Assembly: GCA_020137815.1 (NCBI GenBank)
Contig: CM035362.1
Location: forward strand, 1,273,426 to 1,337,425
From: Hormiphora californensis
Taxonomy: Eukaryota > Ctenophora > Tentaculata > Cydippida > Pleurobrachiidae
Direction: 5' to 3'
DNA length: 64,000 bases
Position numbers and translations under genes: made by a program. Positions 47,363 through 58,400 of this stretch are shown here, piece by piece; the first letter of the stretch is position 1, and each line of letters starts with the position of its first letter. The notes beneath the pieces were generated by a model. It was not told the origin of the DNA. It saw only the letters and a program-made list of their open reading frames with translations, and did not search any database.

Positions 47363-48274
47363 ATGTCCGAAGGGTCGAAGCCAGTAAAAGTATATAAGAT
47401 AGAGGGGGTTTTAACGCAGAAAGTTTCTAACCAGGAATCAAACAACATTCTGCTTAAAATTAAGCCAACTAATGCCGGAGCTATATCCTCGAATGAGATA
47501 CCATATCATATCTCAGAAGTTGTGACTACACAACCCACTAGAAACATCAAGAGTGAAACTATCTTGGATCTGGTTCCCGAGTTAGACATTTTCAAACAAG
47601 AGCCAGTGGATGTTAAACAAGAGCCTATGGAAAAGGAAGATTTTTCCAATGTTCCTGAACTTTTTATTAAAGAGGAGCCTGATATTCCTGTCCATACCCA
47701 CCACGGTAGTTTAACTGGGGGAGAATTGTTGGGTAAACATAATCACCAACAGCATGTTCACGAGAAAAAGCATACATTCTATTGTCAAGTTCGCGGTTGT
47801 CAAGTCAAGACGGATTCACAAAGGAAGTTGTTCGACCATATCACATCTGATCATCCACAGAAACGGTTTCAGTGTCCCATGTGTCCTAGATCATTTGATC
47901 AAACCTCCGATCTTTATAAACACAAGTTCACTCACAGCAACCTAAGACCACACCAATGTAAGGAGTGCGGGAAGAAGTTCAAGCTGCGAGGTTCATATGT
48001 CCGACACAGGAACGCTCATGTAGCCAGCACAAGTGAATGTGAGGTGTGTGGAAAAAAGTTGAAGATTTCTTCTCTAAAATCTCACATGATCATCCACGCC
48101 AGGGAGACTACTTTCTGTTGTAAACATTGTGCGAGGACGTTTTGCCGTTCTAAAAACAAAGATAAACACGAGGCTTCTTGTCCCTTGTCCCTCACATACG
48201 ATGTGCTTCAAATGACAGCCCTCAAAATGTCAATCAAAATTGCGAGCCAAGTTGCATTAATTGATTTGCCGTAA
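47363..48274 (+). CDS. C2H2 zinc-finger protein 4, intronless
   Basis: Single frame of 303 residues from ATG (MSEGSKPVKVYKIEG) to TAA. The first 130 residues are acidic with four SUMO-type sites (NIKSET, FKQEPVD, VKQEPME, IKEEPD). The finger block starts with the family's long finger (FYCQVRGC...LFDHITSDHP), then CPMCPRSF, CKECGKKF, a short CEVCGKKLKISSLKSHMIIH finger and CKHCARTF. A tail of about 30 residues follows. It is a paralogue of the three preceding units. The lack of an intron suggests intron loss or retroposition within the cluster. Likely a transcriptional regulator; no target can be named. Confidence 0.85.
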   Translation: MSEGSKPVKVYKIEGVLTQKVSNQESNNILLKIKPTNAGAISSNEIPYHISEVVTTQPTRNIKSETILDLVPELDIFKQEPVDVKQEPMEKEDFSNVPELFIKEEPDIPVHTHHGSLTGGELLGKHNHQQHVHEKKHTFYCQVRGCQVKTDSQRKLFDHITSDHPQKRFQCPMCPRSFDQTSDLYKHKFTHSNLRPHQCKECGKKFKLRGSYVRHRNAHVASTSECEVCGKKLKISSLKSHMIIHARETTFCCKHCARTFCRSKNKDKHEASCPLSLTYDVLQMTALKMSIKIASQVALIDLP

Positions 48275-48490
48275 ACTTTTTGACCCTTTTGTAAATTGCC
48301 ATGTTTTATGTTTTGTGCACATGAATTGTTAAATATTAGTATACTTGTACAATAGATTTGGTGTAAGTTGTATTATAATTTGTATTATAAGTTGTACCGT
48401 ACCTGTATTTTACCGTACCTGTATTTTTTCTACTATCTGTCTTTGAATTTCTCCCTGATCCAGTTCACTTTTAACTTTTAAAGCTTCGTT

Positions 48491-51400
48491 ATGGCTGCAA
48501 GGTCCCGTGACTACAGGGTTCGCCCACCGAAACCCAATACTGAGCTACTAGGGAGTGTTATCCATTACATTTGTTACAATGAACTACGTATCTCTCCCGA
48601 TGAGACAAAGATACTAGTCACTGAGGTGAATAGATTTAATAGAAATCACTGTTAGTTATTATGTACTATTAATTGTTTTTAACAAAGTTGAATTGTGGTA
48701 GGATATTTTACAAACTAAAGCACTGAAATCTTTAGGATATTTTCACAACGGAAAAAGACAGAAACGAACTGACAGCTTTGTTATTTGATGATTATGAATT
48801 CGGAGGAGTTTCATACATGCCCCAGGTACCATTTTATGTGTCGTTATTGTAGTAATTGTACTTAGCGGTTATTATTTAGGAAATTAGAGACTCGCAGAGT
48901 CCATGTCTAAATTTATTTTCTCTCCTTGCTCTAGAGTCTAGTTCGCACTAAGATATATTTATTTCTCACTTCTTTATTACAGGAGTTAGGATCCCTGCTA
49001 GGCTCGGGAAGAACATCTGGCATAGTTGTGAACATTGGAGCAAGTTACACAAGTGTAGTTCCCATCTACAAACTAAACATCCTTCGACAGTTCACTCAAG
49101 TTATCCCAATAGGTGAGCTGGGGGAGTTTTTTGTTGATAATGGGATCAAGGAAGTAATTTTAGTATTTTCTTGATATTTCCTTCTGGTGCTGATTCCCAC
49201 ACGCGCCCTCTGTACAACTGATGAATGGGGGAATCTCTCACATACACAGGGAGATCTCGGAGAGATAGATCGATTCTTCTGAATGAGATTTAAGAATTAA
49301 AGGAAGAAAATCGTTCATGGGACAAGGGACAGGTTGTTTTACTTTTAACTAATAGTCTCCTGACTTCTTCTTTATCTTTTCAATCTGTCTTTTTAGGAGT
49401 TTTTTTTTTCTTTTCCAATACTGAATACATTCAACCTCAATTGACGGAGTCAAGGGGGAAGTTGAATTGTTCATACTTTCTTTTTATTCTAAAAATCTCC
49501 CGTGCGGGAGCACGGAGACAGTGTCAAGCGACTCAAGGGGGAAGGATAATTGCTCGAAATGTTATCAAGGGTACAGTTTATTCCATTTTCCAATCCTTCT
49601 ATCTTTCAGGTGGTAGGGATTGTTCGGCCACCCTATCAGCACTTCTCCTCTTGAGGAAAGATCTGAATCTATATCACAGAGAACACGATTTAAAGCAGGA
49701 TGTTGTTGATGATATAAAGGTAATAACGGAGTAATATATATATATTCCGGCTCACCACCGCCCCATCCTTCTCCCGTTCTGTGAATTTTTCTACACCCTC
49801 AACTCTGTGTTTATTGATTATGTTACCAAACAGCTAGATTTGGGTATATTTGTTACCAGTAACTTGAATTGGAGTTCTCACTGCGAGTATATTACCACCA
49901 GTATGATCTCCAAGTTCAATTTGTTGCGTAGGACGTGCTATTTTCTTAACAACAGTGCTAACAAGAGATCTCTTTACCTGACCATGGTGCGTTCTCTAAT
50001 TGAGCACTGTAGTCCTATCTGGTGTAACATCGGTAGGACTCAGTTGCTTTCTCTTGAGAAATTGCAGAAGAGAGTTGTCAAATGGATCAGAAATGAACCT
50101 ATGGCATCATACAGCAATGTTCAATACGTGTCTTATCTCAAGGGTCTGAATATTCTTCCATTCAAGGAACTCTTCTTGTACAATGACCTGCGGCTGTTTT
50201 ACCAGATTGTCTATAATATGGTACAGATTGACATTCCTGATTCTATAAGGCCAGTTAATGTTGCCGATCTTCGACCTACGCGTCAAAATCGTGACATTAT
50301 TGCTGGCCTAGACTGTACCACCCTTGTGGACACGAGTAACAGTCACAAGTGCTCCTCTACTTTGCGTGACAGCTTTTTCCACAGGACTACCAGGTCCTGG
50401 AATTTGCTGCCATACGAACTTCGACAGAGTGAAACTTTACCCATCTTTCTGACTAAGCTCAAGCTCAACCTTTTCAGTTATATTGATATCGATAATATTC
50501 TATGATTTTCCCATCACCCCACATCACTTCACCAACTCATCACATGAATGTTCCAATTGCAATACCGCTGCCACTTCTGCGGGTCGCCTACTCTCCTCGC
50601 GGCAGCCTCCCCTCTCTAACTGTAAATCTAGTCTAGTGGCAACAACGATATATTTTTAATTTATTTAATGTAAACATAAGCTACCTATAGAGGGGCTTCT
50701 TAAGTGCGGGATTCCTGCGTGAAGCCCTCAGACGCACGGCATGTGATATTATTTGATCTTTTAAAAAATGCAAATTGTTTCCGTAACCGTTTGAAACTTC
50801 TTCCAATAAAAAAAAATGACGTTAAATCGTTAATAGAAACTGGGGGGTTCTCACCAGTGCAGGGGTGTGGTAGAGATTTCGTGATCCTGGAACCACGAGT
50901 TTTCTATTTCACTCATGTAAAAATTATACCTATCACACCCCTGGGATGAACACTGCAATTCGTCAAAAAATCCTACAATTTATATATAATTAGAAATATT
51001 ATGAATGCCCCAATTACTTTCACAATATGTTTATTTGTTTTAGGAAAAACACGCAGAGGTAGCCAAGACTGTTACAGATGCAATGGAAAGGGAAGTGAAG
51101 GAAATAACGTACGAATTGCCTGATTGTCAGGTGACTCAGCTAATCATTTGAAATACTTCTCTCTTTATTAGCATATTTAACAATCTTCCTCTTTCTGCTT
51201 TCAGGGTAATAATCTTACTTTAATTATTCAACTAAGTGAATGATACATCTCACTAATTCACTAAATGTATGACGAGGAGAGATTTAAACAAATTACCACC
51301 ATCCTGTGTTTCAGACTGTGAATGTAGGCCGTGAGCGCTTCCTCTGTACAGAGATCCTCTTCAGTCCCACAACTTGCTGGTAAAACCCATCCTGGTATGA

Positions 51401-51863
51401 CAGATCTCATATCATCTGTGATCTCTAACCTTCGCTCCGACCTGCCCCCTACTGAGCATGAGGAGATCATCAAATGGGTCGTACTCACCGGAGCCGGAAC
51501 TATGCACTGTGGAATGACTGATCGAGTGAAGGAGGAGATAGGGAGGCTGCACGGGGACGGGATAAAGGTAGGTTTGTCATCTGGTAGGTAGGTTTGTGAC
51601 CCTAGATGGGGCCTCGCCTCGCACACACAGACCTTCGTGCAGCAAAAAACATACGATTATGGTCAGACCATTATAATGATCTAATAAGGAGTCATTTCTG
51701 TCAAATTATCTGTCATTTTCAGATAACTGCGCCCCCTGAACGAAGGAGCATTGCCTGGATGGGGGGTTCCATTGCCAGCTCGGTAGAAGGAATGCTTGCC
51801 TGGACTATGAAAGAGGAATATGAGGAATTCGGACCTGATATCATTCACCCAAGGTGTTACTAG
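48491..51863 (+). CDS. Divergent actin-family protein, N-terminus short, one frame break
   Basis: Exons: 48491-48625, 48736-48825, 48983-49112, 49610-49719, 51044-51130, 51315-51567, 51723-51863; about 314 residues. Actin landmarks: HYICYNELRISPDETKILVT (actin FYNEL..APEE..VLLTE), SGRTSGIVVNIGASYTSVVP (second phosphate loop region), IGGRDCSATL, CQTVNVGRERF, VVLTGAGTMHCGM, ITAPPERRSIAWMGGS and a final HPRCY. The first about 70 residues of actin, including the first phosphate loop (DNGSG type), are absent from the ATG on, so ATP binding is doubtful. In exon 6 the run CCC at 51,366-51,368 carries one base too many: CC would give FSPQLAGKTHPGM and restore both frame and phase. It could be an actin-related protein or a decaying paralogue. 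Confidence 0.75.
49807..50505 (+). pseudogene. LINE reverse-transcriptase 3' part in actin-like intron 4
   Basis: 232-residue frame with no ATG. It has the region downstream of the RT catalytic core: DLGIFVTSNLNWSSHCEYI, then KFNLLRR, LYLTMVRSLIEHCSPIWCN and LEKLQKRVVKWI, with a C-terminal part ending in WNLLPYELRQSETLPIF. This is the usual tail of invertebrate CR1/Jockey-type elements. The catalytic part is missing. The uninterrupted frame suggests a recent 5'-truncated insertion. Confidence 0.75.
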
Positions 51864-52342
51864 TGATCAGTCACCAAGGTGTTACTAGTGATCAGTCACC
51901 AAGGTGTTACTAGTGATCAGTCACCAAGGTGTTACTAGTGATCAGTCACCAAGGTGTTACACCAAGGTGTTACTAGTGATCAGTCACCAAGGTGTTACTA
52001 GTGATCAGTCACCAAGGTGTTACACCAAGGTGTTACTAGTGATCAGTCACCAAGGTGTTACTAGTGATCAGTCACCAAGGTGTTACACCAAGGTGTTACT
52101 AGTGATCAGTCACCAAGGTGTTACTAGTGATCAGTCACCAAGGTGTTACACCAAGGTGTTACTAGTGATCAGTCACCAAGGTGTTACTAGTGATCAGTCA
52201 CCAAGGTGTTTCACCAAGGTGTTACTAGTGATCAGTCACCAAGGTGTTACACCAAGGTGTTACTAGTGATCAGTCACCAAGGTGTTACTAGTGATCAGTC
52301 ACCAAGGTGTTACTAGTGATCAGTCACCAAGGTGTTACTAGT
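51849..52342 (+). repeat. 25-bp minisatellite from the actin-like gene's 3' end, array 1
   Basis: Unit CCAAGGTGTTACTAGTGATCAGTCA, often followed by a 13-bp partial CCAAGGTGTTACA, giving mixed 25/38-bp periods. The first unit codes for the last residues PRCY and the TAG stop. It ends at ACTAGTGTGTGTGT, where a (TG)n tract starts. Confidence 0.92.
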
Positions 52343-53016
52343 GTGTGTGTGTGTGTGTGTTTGAACCTCCCGTACTTCCTCCCACTTTGCTGGTGTCTTG
52401 CGGGGCCAGCTCCCGGTGAATCAAAATTCTGGCGTTCCTCCCGAGCACCCCACACGAAAAGTTGCTCAGTAGTTCCACTAGTCAGTCCTGTCCAGGGATC
52501 CTCATAGGAGGCTCCCCTTCGAGGGAAAGGCTAGCTTCACATTCGGTCCGCTTTTGTTAAGTTTCAGGCCGGTTACTAATCCAGTTAGACACACAGCTGA
52601 GAGCACCAGTGTATTTCCACCAGTCTTACGTTACTGGGTTTCCCCAGAAGTAGGTATATTGCCGAACGATGACGCGGCTTCTCTGCCCACACGTAGCGTA
52701 GAAAACGTCATTTCTTCTACCAGCACTTTACCATTTAAGGCCAGAATCCTGCTTCAGGAACAGTGTGGTGGCTCGGTCCACCGATTGGTACACTATGCAC
52801 CTAATCGGCCCAGTATTGTAGTGCTTCTTATAAGCAGTCTAGTGAAGCGGCACTCTCCCTCAAGGGGGGCTCCATAGCCTGTCAGCCTATGGTGGCAACC
52901 ATTGGATGCTCTTTCGAGCTTGTTTTGTACCACCCTTCTACATTTTCATGTCTGGGCGGCCCAACTCTCTGGATTAATATCTGCCTGGGGTGGGGGCCGG
53001 TTTTGATAGGCAGATT

Positions 53017-53334
53017 CTATTTGAAGAGACCAGATTTCTTTATCAGTGCTGTTAGTTTGCCTAGATCGATTTTCTGGTCTTTGTCGTAGATGTTTTGTTG
53101 TATGTTTTGGTATTCCAGTGTGTATCTGAGGTGATCTAGATCTGGGCATGTTATTAGCACATGTTCAGAGTTCTGTTTTTGGTTGCATAGAGGGCAGTTC
53201 GGACTCTCTCTTGGATCTCTGTGTGCTAAGGAGGAGTTCAGGTTGTTTTGTCCTGAGATTGCCAGTGTGACGTTTCTCATTGTGGCCTTATCTGTGAACC
53301 ATATTCTTCCGTAGTCTATGTCTATCTTGGTCAT
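53017..53334 (-). pseudogene. LINE C-terminal fragment with a Cys/His motif
   Basis: Minus frame containing RIWFTDKATMRNVTLAISGQ, then CPLCNQKQNSEHVLITCPDL. The CxxC...EHxLxxCP motif is the zinc-knuckle-like end of many non-LTR retrotransposon ORF2 proteins. A partial duplicate of its last part lies at about 53,385-53,435. Confidence 0.65.
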
Positions 53335-53496
53335 TATCGCAGTGGTGAATTTGTTTTAGTTTTTCTCTTTTAGCTTGTTTCTGCCATTGCCCTGCAGAAG
53401 TCAGCCAGGTTCTGGTCTTTGTCATATATGTTTTGTTACTATCGGAAATTTAAACGTTTCAATATCAAGCAAAACCGAAAAAAGATATCTATTAAG

Positions 53497-53574
53497 TCGC
53501 CTGACCGGGATTTGAACCTGGCATCTTATGTTTCTTAGCCCAGCTGGTGGCCATTAGACCACGGAGCCGTTAGG
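53497..53574 (-). other. tRNA-like sequence (SINE head or tRNA pseudogene)
   Basis: On the minus strand GGCTCCGTGGTCTAATGG resembles the 5' end of tRNA-Arg with an A box, and GGTTCAAATCC is a good B box at the usual distance. The acceptor stem does not pair (GGCTCCG against TCAGGCG) and the anticodon arm is poor, so it is not a working tRNA. It fits a tRNA-derived SINE. Confidence 0.5.
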
Positions 53575-53773
53575 TAAAGTGCAATTCAGATATACTTATG
53601 CTGTGCCGAGATTAGAAATTTTGGCAGAGGTTCCCCAGGGGCTCCTAGCCCCTAATCGGTTTTTAGGAGAGCTCACCCGTCGCAGTACTCTGGTACATGC
53701 TGTTTCTGGGGCCTGTCAAGAGCTGACAGGAGGCTGGGGGTTAGAGCTGGCATCATTCATATTCAAGGTTACA

Positions 53774-54445
53774 TGAGGCATAAACTCTTGCCAGTGGCGC
53801 GTTATTTCAGATACCTTTCTCCCAGCGCGCCGCTGGGAGAAGGTAGCTGTAGTTTATCCGCCACTGGCGGATAAACTGGTTTAAATCACGACGACGATCC
53901 CGAGGCGTAGCCGAGGGAGAGGCGGAGGGGTTTAAACCTATAACGCGTCTATGGCAAGAGTTTATGGGTTATATACCCTGCTTTAGTTGTTTGTTACAAG
54001 TATTACACACTAACATGAGAGAGAACACTAATCAAAACACAAAAAGAGAACTGAGAAACAGTCAAAAACATCTCTCAATTGAGTGTACATTATTTGGTAA
54101 CAGTTACTAAGGAGAGAGAGAAAGAAATAACAAGATATGGGGCATGCCAGACATAACACAGAGGAATTGAGATAGTGAAACAAAAGGGAAGATAAAGAGA
54201 GAGAGTAATTGACGGAATGTGTTGTTTCTTTCTCTCCAATTTTGTGTGTAACTCTTCCAAACAGTGTTCCCTCTGTATTTCAGTAAGAACTGATCATTTA
54301 CACACACTTTGAATGTAACATAGGAGTTAAAAATAAATAACCTGCCAGTGGGAAATAATCTGCCGCTGGACTGGCTGTTTATCGAGAGCGCGCTAGTGGG
54401 ACTTCTCGCCACTGGCGCATTATTTAAGTTAGCAGGGTATATAAA
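53774..54445. mobile_element. Nested fold-back elements
   Basis: CATAAACTCTTGCCA (53,779) pairs with TGGCAAGAGTTTATG (53,953-53,967). Further out, TATATACCCTGC at 53,974 pairs with GCAGGGTATATA at 54,433-54,444. GCGCGCCGCTGGGAGAAGG and CCACTGGCGGATAAAC-type inner hairpins are also present. Confidence 0.6.
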
Positions 54446-54934
54446 TCTTTAAATTTGTCTTTTGTTACAAATCTTTAAATTTGTCTTTGTTTCATCTCAC
54501 AACTAGGGCTCTGCACTTTGGCACCTAGTTTGAGGGTGTGTCACAGGGCTGGTTCCCTCATTAGATTTGTACTGGGCGAACTGATAAGGGAACCCTACTA
54601 AAATTTAGCCCGACGACCGACCAACAAACGATCGATCAACGACCGATATAATCAATCGCCAGCCAACCGCCTATCAATCGATCGCCGAACCAAATCCCAG
54701 CAGGGAAAAGAAGGGAGAAGATCAGCTGCCTCGAGTACAAATCTCTAAGTTAATGTAATTGACCGCATTGTTATGTCACATCAGGCGAAACAGTGACGCG
54801 GCTAGGGGCTGATAGGGGAAAGAGGGAGGAAAGTTTTGGAGAGGGGAAAGAGAAATTAAATTTTGAGAGGAAGGCGAGAAAGTCAGTGCCACAGAGAAAA
54901 CAGCAATACCAGGTTCTGAGATCTCCCCCTAGAA

Positions 54935-55199
54935 GGTGTTACTAGTGATCAGTCACCAAGGTGTTACACCAAGGTGTTACTAGTGATCAGTCACCAAGGT
55001 GTTACTAGTGATCAGTCACCAAGGTGTTACACCAAGGTGTTACTAGTGATCAGTCACCAAGGTGTTACACCAAGGTGTTACTAGTGATCAGTCACCAAGG
55101 TGTTACTAGTGATCAGTCACCAAGGTGTTACTAGTGATCAGTCACCAAGGTGTTACTAGTGATCAGTCACCAAGGTGTTACTAGTGATCAGTCACCAAG
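54935..55199 (+). repeat. 25-bp minisatellite, array 2
   Basis: Same unit and same 25/38-bp mixture as array 1, starting AAGGTGTTACTAGTGATCAG and ending CACCAAGCTCTCTGACAG. It lies 3.1 kb after the actin-like stop codon and 266 bp before the MICU gene. Confidence 0.92.
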
Positions 55200-55464
55200 C
55201 TCTCTGACAGCTTTTATACATTCTTTTATATCTTCATTTATGAAGTAGAAACTGGTTGGATAAATAATATGTTTTTGTGTGGATTTAGAGTTTTTTCATT
55301 CGTTGATTTTTGACACCAATTACAATTGTACAGACACTGTTTATTTTTCTACAAGTCACTCTTCACTATTATTGTATTTAGTTTTACAGCAATATCGACT
55401 CTATTCCTTTATGTTTAATGTTAACCTTCTTCGCTTGAAATAGCTGACAATATGACGTGTTAAA

Positions 55465-58400
55465 ATGAGGGCTCTAACCTACCTAAACCTAATCTTCCGC
55501 CACGGAACCCGTGATGTGACCCGCAACCTCCGAGTCGCATGTACCAGAGCTATCCGATCACAACCCCGGTCAACAGCAGCTGGATTGGTTCTCAGTGGTG
55601 CGGGTATTGTGGGGTTTGCTGCACAAGCAAAGGAACACCATGGAAGCAAAACAGATCAAGATGCAACTTTTCAGAGTGAGTGATGGTTACTAGAACGGTT
55701 GTCTTGGTAACTAAAATATAATACAGTTCCTGGTTACCATAGCAACTGTAGTCTACCATGGTAACCGTTTCATATGTATAACATATATTGTTCTTTTTAT
55801 ACTTGACACTCCTACAGTGCCTCGTTTTCTTAAGCATAAAAGACCAAAAAGTAAGATTCGTGTTGTCCGAAAACCGACAATATAGTGGTTGAAGCACTCT
55901 TTTATAAATACAGGCATGATAGCCCGATATATATGTGTGGTTGTTTGATATGTGATATAATTTTCAGTTTTCACACCTGTTTTATCTCTCAGTTCTCTCA
56001 TTTATTCCCCAGGTTTTTACAAGTCAACTGCAGTACGAAAGAAATTTCTCTCCTTGGCTTCATTCTCCTACCAAGACGAACCTTTTATTACGGGTAAACG
56101 ATTAGAATGATGAGTGAAGTACATAGTACAGTCGGACCCCGATTTAGGGGCCCCCGATTTAGTGGCACCCCGATTTAGGGACAGGATTTTTTCCCCCGAT
56201 ATAGGAAACTAACCTTATTTGACCCCGATTTAGTGGACACCCCGATTTAGTGGACAAGAGCCTTTCCCCCGAGGGTGTCCCTAAATCGGGGTCCGACTGT
56301 AGAAAGTTTAGAAAGAGTCTAGAAGGACTTAATATTTTAGAAGGAGCTTAGATTAAGTATCGCAGTCCATTCAAAATCAGACCTACCTCTGTATAGGTGC
56401 TGATTTTATAGCCACCCTTTCCCTCTGTATAGGTGCTGATTTTATAGCCACCCTTTCCCTCTGTATAGGTGCTGATTTTATAGCCACCCTTTCCCTCTGT
56501 ATAGGTGCTGATTTTATAGCCACCCTTTCCCTCTGTATAGGTGCTGATTTTATAGCCACCCTTTCCCGAGATACCTCAACACAAGTTGTTGATGGCGAGA
56601 TGGAAGTTCTAACTGATGAGGAGTATACCAGGTTAATGGACGCCGCGTGTAGGTGAGACACCCTTTTTATTGATCTGAACAAGTAAACCCCTTTTCACTG
56701 TACGCTCCATTGGGCAACAAAGGCAATTAGTCTAACTTAGCTGCCTCTTAGTAATTGAATTAGCAACATGATTTCAAACCCTGAATTATACAGGATTGAT
56801 ATGGGGGGAGATGATAAGTTCCTGGATAGCAAGGATTTCCTTATCTCCTACTCGGAATTCCTGTTCCTTCTGAGTGTCATTGTAAAACCAGTGGACCAGT
56901 TTTACCGTCACTTTAAGATCCTAGATCAAGGTATGATTTACAATTAGTCTAAAATTCAGATTCTTTCACATTCTTATTCATGGTAACTTTTTCAGCGGAC
57001 ACCAACTCCCTTAACAAGGAGGAATTCTTGTCTGTTGAAAATCTGACATGTGGCGGAAAGAACCCCATGAATACTGTCAGTACCAGCCTTAGAGTTCTGT
57101 TCTTCGGTCCTGAACAGGACAAAGAGGTGTGTGAGATCATTACTTTAACTAGGAGAGAGCAGAGAAAGGGTTAGTGAATGAATTATTTTGGAACCTAAGA
57201 AATATTGGGAAAAGGATGCACAATAACTCTGGTACATGTCCAACATTTTCAGATAAACTTTGAGCAGTTTTCCCAGTTCCTAATGGGTGTGCAGAGGCAG
57301 TGTTGGAAGGCGGAGTTTGATCGCTACTCCGAGGGTGAGAACTATATCACCGATGATGAATTCATGAGACTACTACTGAGGCGGACCAATATTCCTGATA
57401 TTAGGAAGGCTAGGTAATTTAGAGGGTGACACCTGAATATATCAACACATTCTGGCCTTGTAGTTTATCAAGGTGCACGGTGGTAAATCCGACTGTAGAT
57501 TTTTTGAAAAGATGGTAGCTATTCAGTAACACCCAATATCCCCCCTCTTGTAGTATCCCTTCTGTGCACAATAATACACAACCCAGGTACAACAGCTCGG
57601 GCTTGTAAGCACACAAAGCACTTGAGCAATGGGTGAGTGAGCTGTGAGCTGTGTGTGTGTTATGTGGGATTTACTACCGCGTGTAAATTTAATGTAGAAG
57701 GTTGTACAATTACTAACGGGACTCGGGAGCACACTAAGGGTATCTGTCCATTCCTCCCTTCCTTATGTCTTCATCCATGATACTCGTAACATTGCTCCCT
57801 CCCTCTCCTCCCACGATAAATTCAGCTCCCTAAATTTGATCATCACTCCCCCAGATACATAGATAGATTGGAACACCGTCCAGAGCACACCCGCAAACGA
57901 ATTCTTTTTCAACAGTTCTGCCAGTTCATGAACCTTCTTAATGACTTCCCTGATTTTGAGGTAATTTCTGCAGAACTCAGGATCTTGTTATGCTAGGGGC
58001 AATTTATCACTTTGGAGGTCGGCGGTCGCTCATTGCTCAATTTCGGTTTTATTTTGGACCTTGCTAGTTGCTATTTTGTTAGGTAAACCTACCCGTGAAA
58101 GTAGTTACCTAACATAGACCCAGTAGCATACAATAAGTGATCCTCCCAGGTCGCTATAAGAATGTTTGCGATTACCAAGAAGCCTCTAACTAAGAAGGAT
58201 TTTCAGAGGGCCGTCAAAGCGAGTACTGGTGAGTGTGTAATAACCATTGCATTTTATAGAATCTCCTATATAGAGTATGCCATCTATATTATAAAGCAGA
58301 GATGCTTGCAAGACAATTGGTTTTTGGGGGGGTTTTAGGGCTTGCACGTGCAAAATTGGCATGTTGTTAGGGGTGTTTGGTGGGGTTTGGGGAGTGCACG

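Larger units (their letters stand above)
52343..54934. other. 2.6-kb segment between two halves of the minisatellite
   Basis: Contains a (TG)n start, a LINE C-terminal fragment (53,017-53,334, minus), a tRNA-like sequence (53,497-53,574) and nested fold-backs (53,774-54,445). The same minisatellite unit stands on both sides. No host exon was recognised. Confidence 0.6.

Noticed and set aside
51904-52266. Repeat protein with QGVTSDQSP units
   Set aside because: It lies in the minisatellite after the actin-like stop codon. The ATG-less frame is kept open only by the unit sequence.
51849-52342. CRISPR-like array
   Set aside because: Units are contiguous tandem copies without unique spacers, in an animal gene context.
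53497-53574. Functional tRNA-Arg gene
   Set aside because: A and B boxes are present, but the acceptor stem does not pair and the anticodon arm is poor.
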